Assembly: GCA_964534955.1 (NCBI GenBank)
Contig: CAZHRR010000142.1
Location: 1 to 5,880, forward strand
Source of the DNA: UBA2128 sp964534955
GTDB taxonomy: Bacteria > Fidelibacterota > Marinisomatia > Marinisomatales > UBA2128
Reading direction: 5' to 3'
DNA: 5,880 bases
In this document: one piece after another, positions 5,575 through 5,880 of the stretch
Layout: each line of letters opens with the position of its first letter
Position numbering within the stretch: the first letter of the stretch is position 1
The notes under the pieces: model-generated
What the model was told of the DNA's origin: nothing
The model's database searches: none
What the model saw: the letters and a program-made list of their open reading frames with translations, nothing else
Made by a program: the position numbers and the translations under genes

Positions 5575-5880
5575 TCATGTTGTTTATGTAAACCTATTCG
5601 ACGATACTCATAGGACCCACTTCTATCTTTCATGATATTCCTGCCATCGATTACAATAGGTCTATTCATTTTTTCGAAATCATTACTTATCAAGTTTCTA
5701 AACTCATTCCATTCTGTAGCAATTATACAACAATCAGAGGATTCAAGACAGGCCTGAATGTTTTCAGAGTATTCGATCTGTTCTCCAAATATTCTATGTG
5801 TGTTTTCCATCGCTTTTGGATCATAAACTTTGATTCTTGAATTCTTGCCAAGTAGATTATGAATTATCTTGATTGCGGGG
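5559..5880 (-). CDS. UDP-glucose/GDP-mannose dehydrogenase family, C-terminal UDP-binding domain (5' end outside window)
   Basis: The frame is open from the right edge of the window to TGA at 5559-5561, giving the last 106 codons. The residues match the C-terminal nucleotide-binding domain of UDP-sugar dehydrogenases: PAIKII at the edge, a strand ending IKVYDPKAMEN, a helix and strand region with CCIIATEWNEF, then PIVIDGRN near the end. This family oxidises UDP-glucose, UDP-N-acetylmannosamine or GDP-mannose to the uronic acid with two NAD+. The catalytic cysteine and N-terminal Rossmann domain are outside the window, so the substrate cannot be assigned. An internal ATG at 5810 is not the start, because upstream codons in the same frame continue the family match. 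It lies 41 bases upstream of the B-box gene on the same strand and probably belongs to the same locus, though a separate promoter follows it. Confidence 0.9.
   Translation of the reverse strand, partial: PAIKIIHNLLGKNSRIKVYDPKAMENTHRIFGEQIEYSENIQACLESSDCCIIATEWNEFRNLISNDFEKMNRPIVIDGRNIMKDRSGSYEYRRIGLHKQHENEFK

Noticed and set aside
5559..5810. A complete 83-residue small protein starting at the ATG at 5810
   Set aside because: The frame stays open to the window edge and the codons before the ATG continue the dehydrogenase family match (IKVYDPKA), so this ATG is internal.

Overview
The window reads as archaeal. The gene starting at 5517 has no Shine-Dalgarno sequence, but a TATA box (TTTTATATAAAA) is centred about 26 bases upstream of its ATG, the geometry of an archaeal leaderless transcript. 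The genes behind it in the same run are mostly preceded by good GGAGG-type sites inside the end of the previous gene, as expected for internal cistrons. The lineage within archaea cannot be fixed from this sequence. A bacterial origin is less likely but not excluded.

All genes lie on the minus strand, so transcription runs from high to low coordinates. At the right edge is the C-terminal third or less of a UDP-glucose/GDP-mannose dehydrogenase family protein (5559-5880, 5' end outside the window). After a 41-base gap holding the promoter comes a six-gene run: (1) a B-box zinc-finger protein with a degenerate rhodanese domain (4765-5517); (2) a Regnase/Zc3h12a-like NYN/PIN ribonuclease (4293-4763); (3) an NAD-dependent nucleotide-sugar epimerase (3382-4296); (4) a GT4-type glycosyltransferase (2085-3380); (5) a radical SAM/SPASM enzyme (1087-2088); (6) a WG-repeat protein fused to a P-loop kinase-like domain (1-1090, 3' end outside the window). 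Every junction in the run is a 1-base gap or a few-base overlap (ATGA, TTGA), so this is very probably one translationally coupled operon.

The dehydrogenase, epimerase and glycosyltransferase point to a surface-glycan or protein-glycosylation locus using uronic-acid-type or related nucleotide sugars. The radical SAM enzyme and the kinase fusion may modify a sugar or carrier in the same pathway, but their substrates cannot be read from sequence. The unusual part is the operon head: a eukaryote-like B-box on a rhodanese fold that has lost its catalytic cysteine, immediately followed by a Regnase-like nuclease. This could be an RNA-level regulatory pair or a toxin-antitoxin-like module that travels with the glycan genes.

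The WG-repeat gene is easy to miss because it starts with TTG and has no stop in the window. Apart from the 41-base gap there is essentially no non-coding DNA here. I saw no tRNA, rRNA, CRISPR array, insertion sequence or intrinsic terminator.
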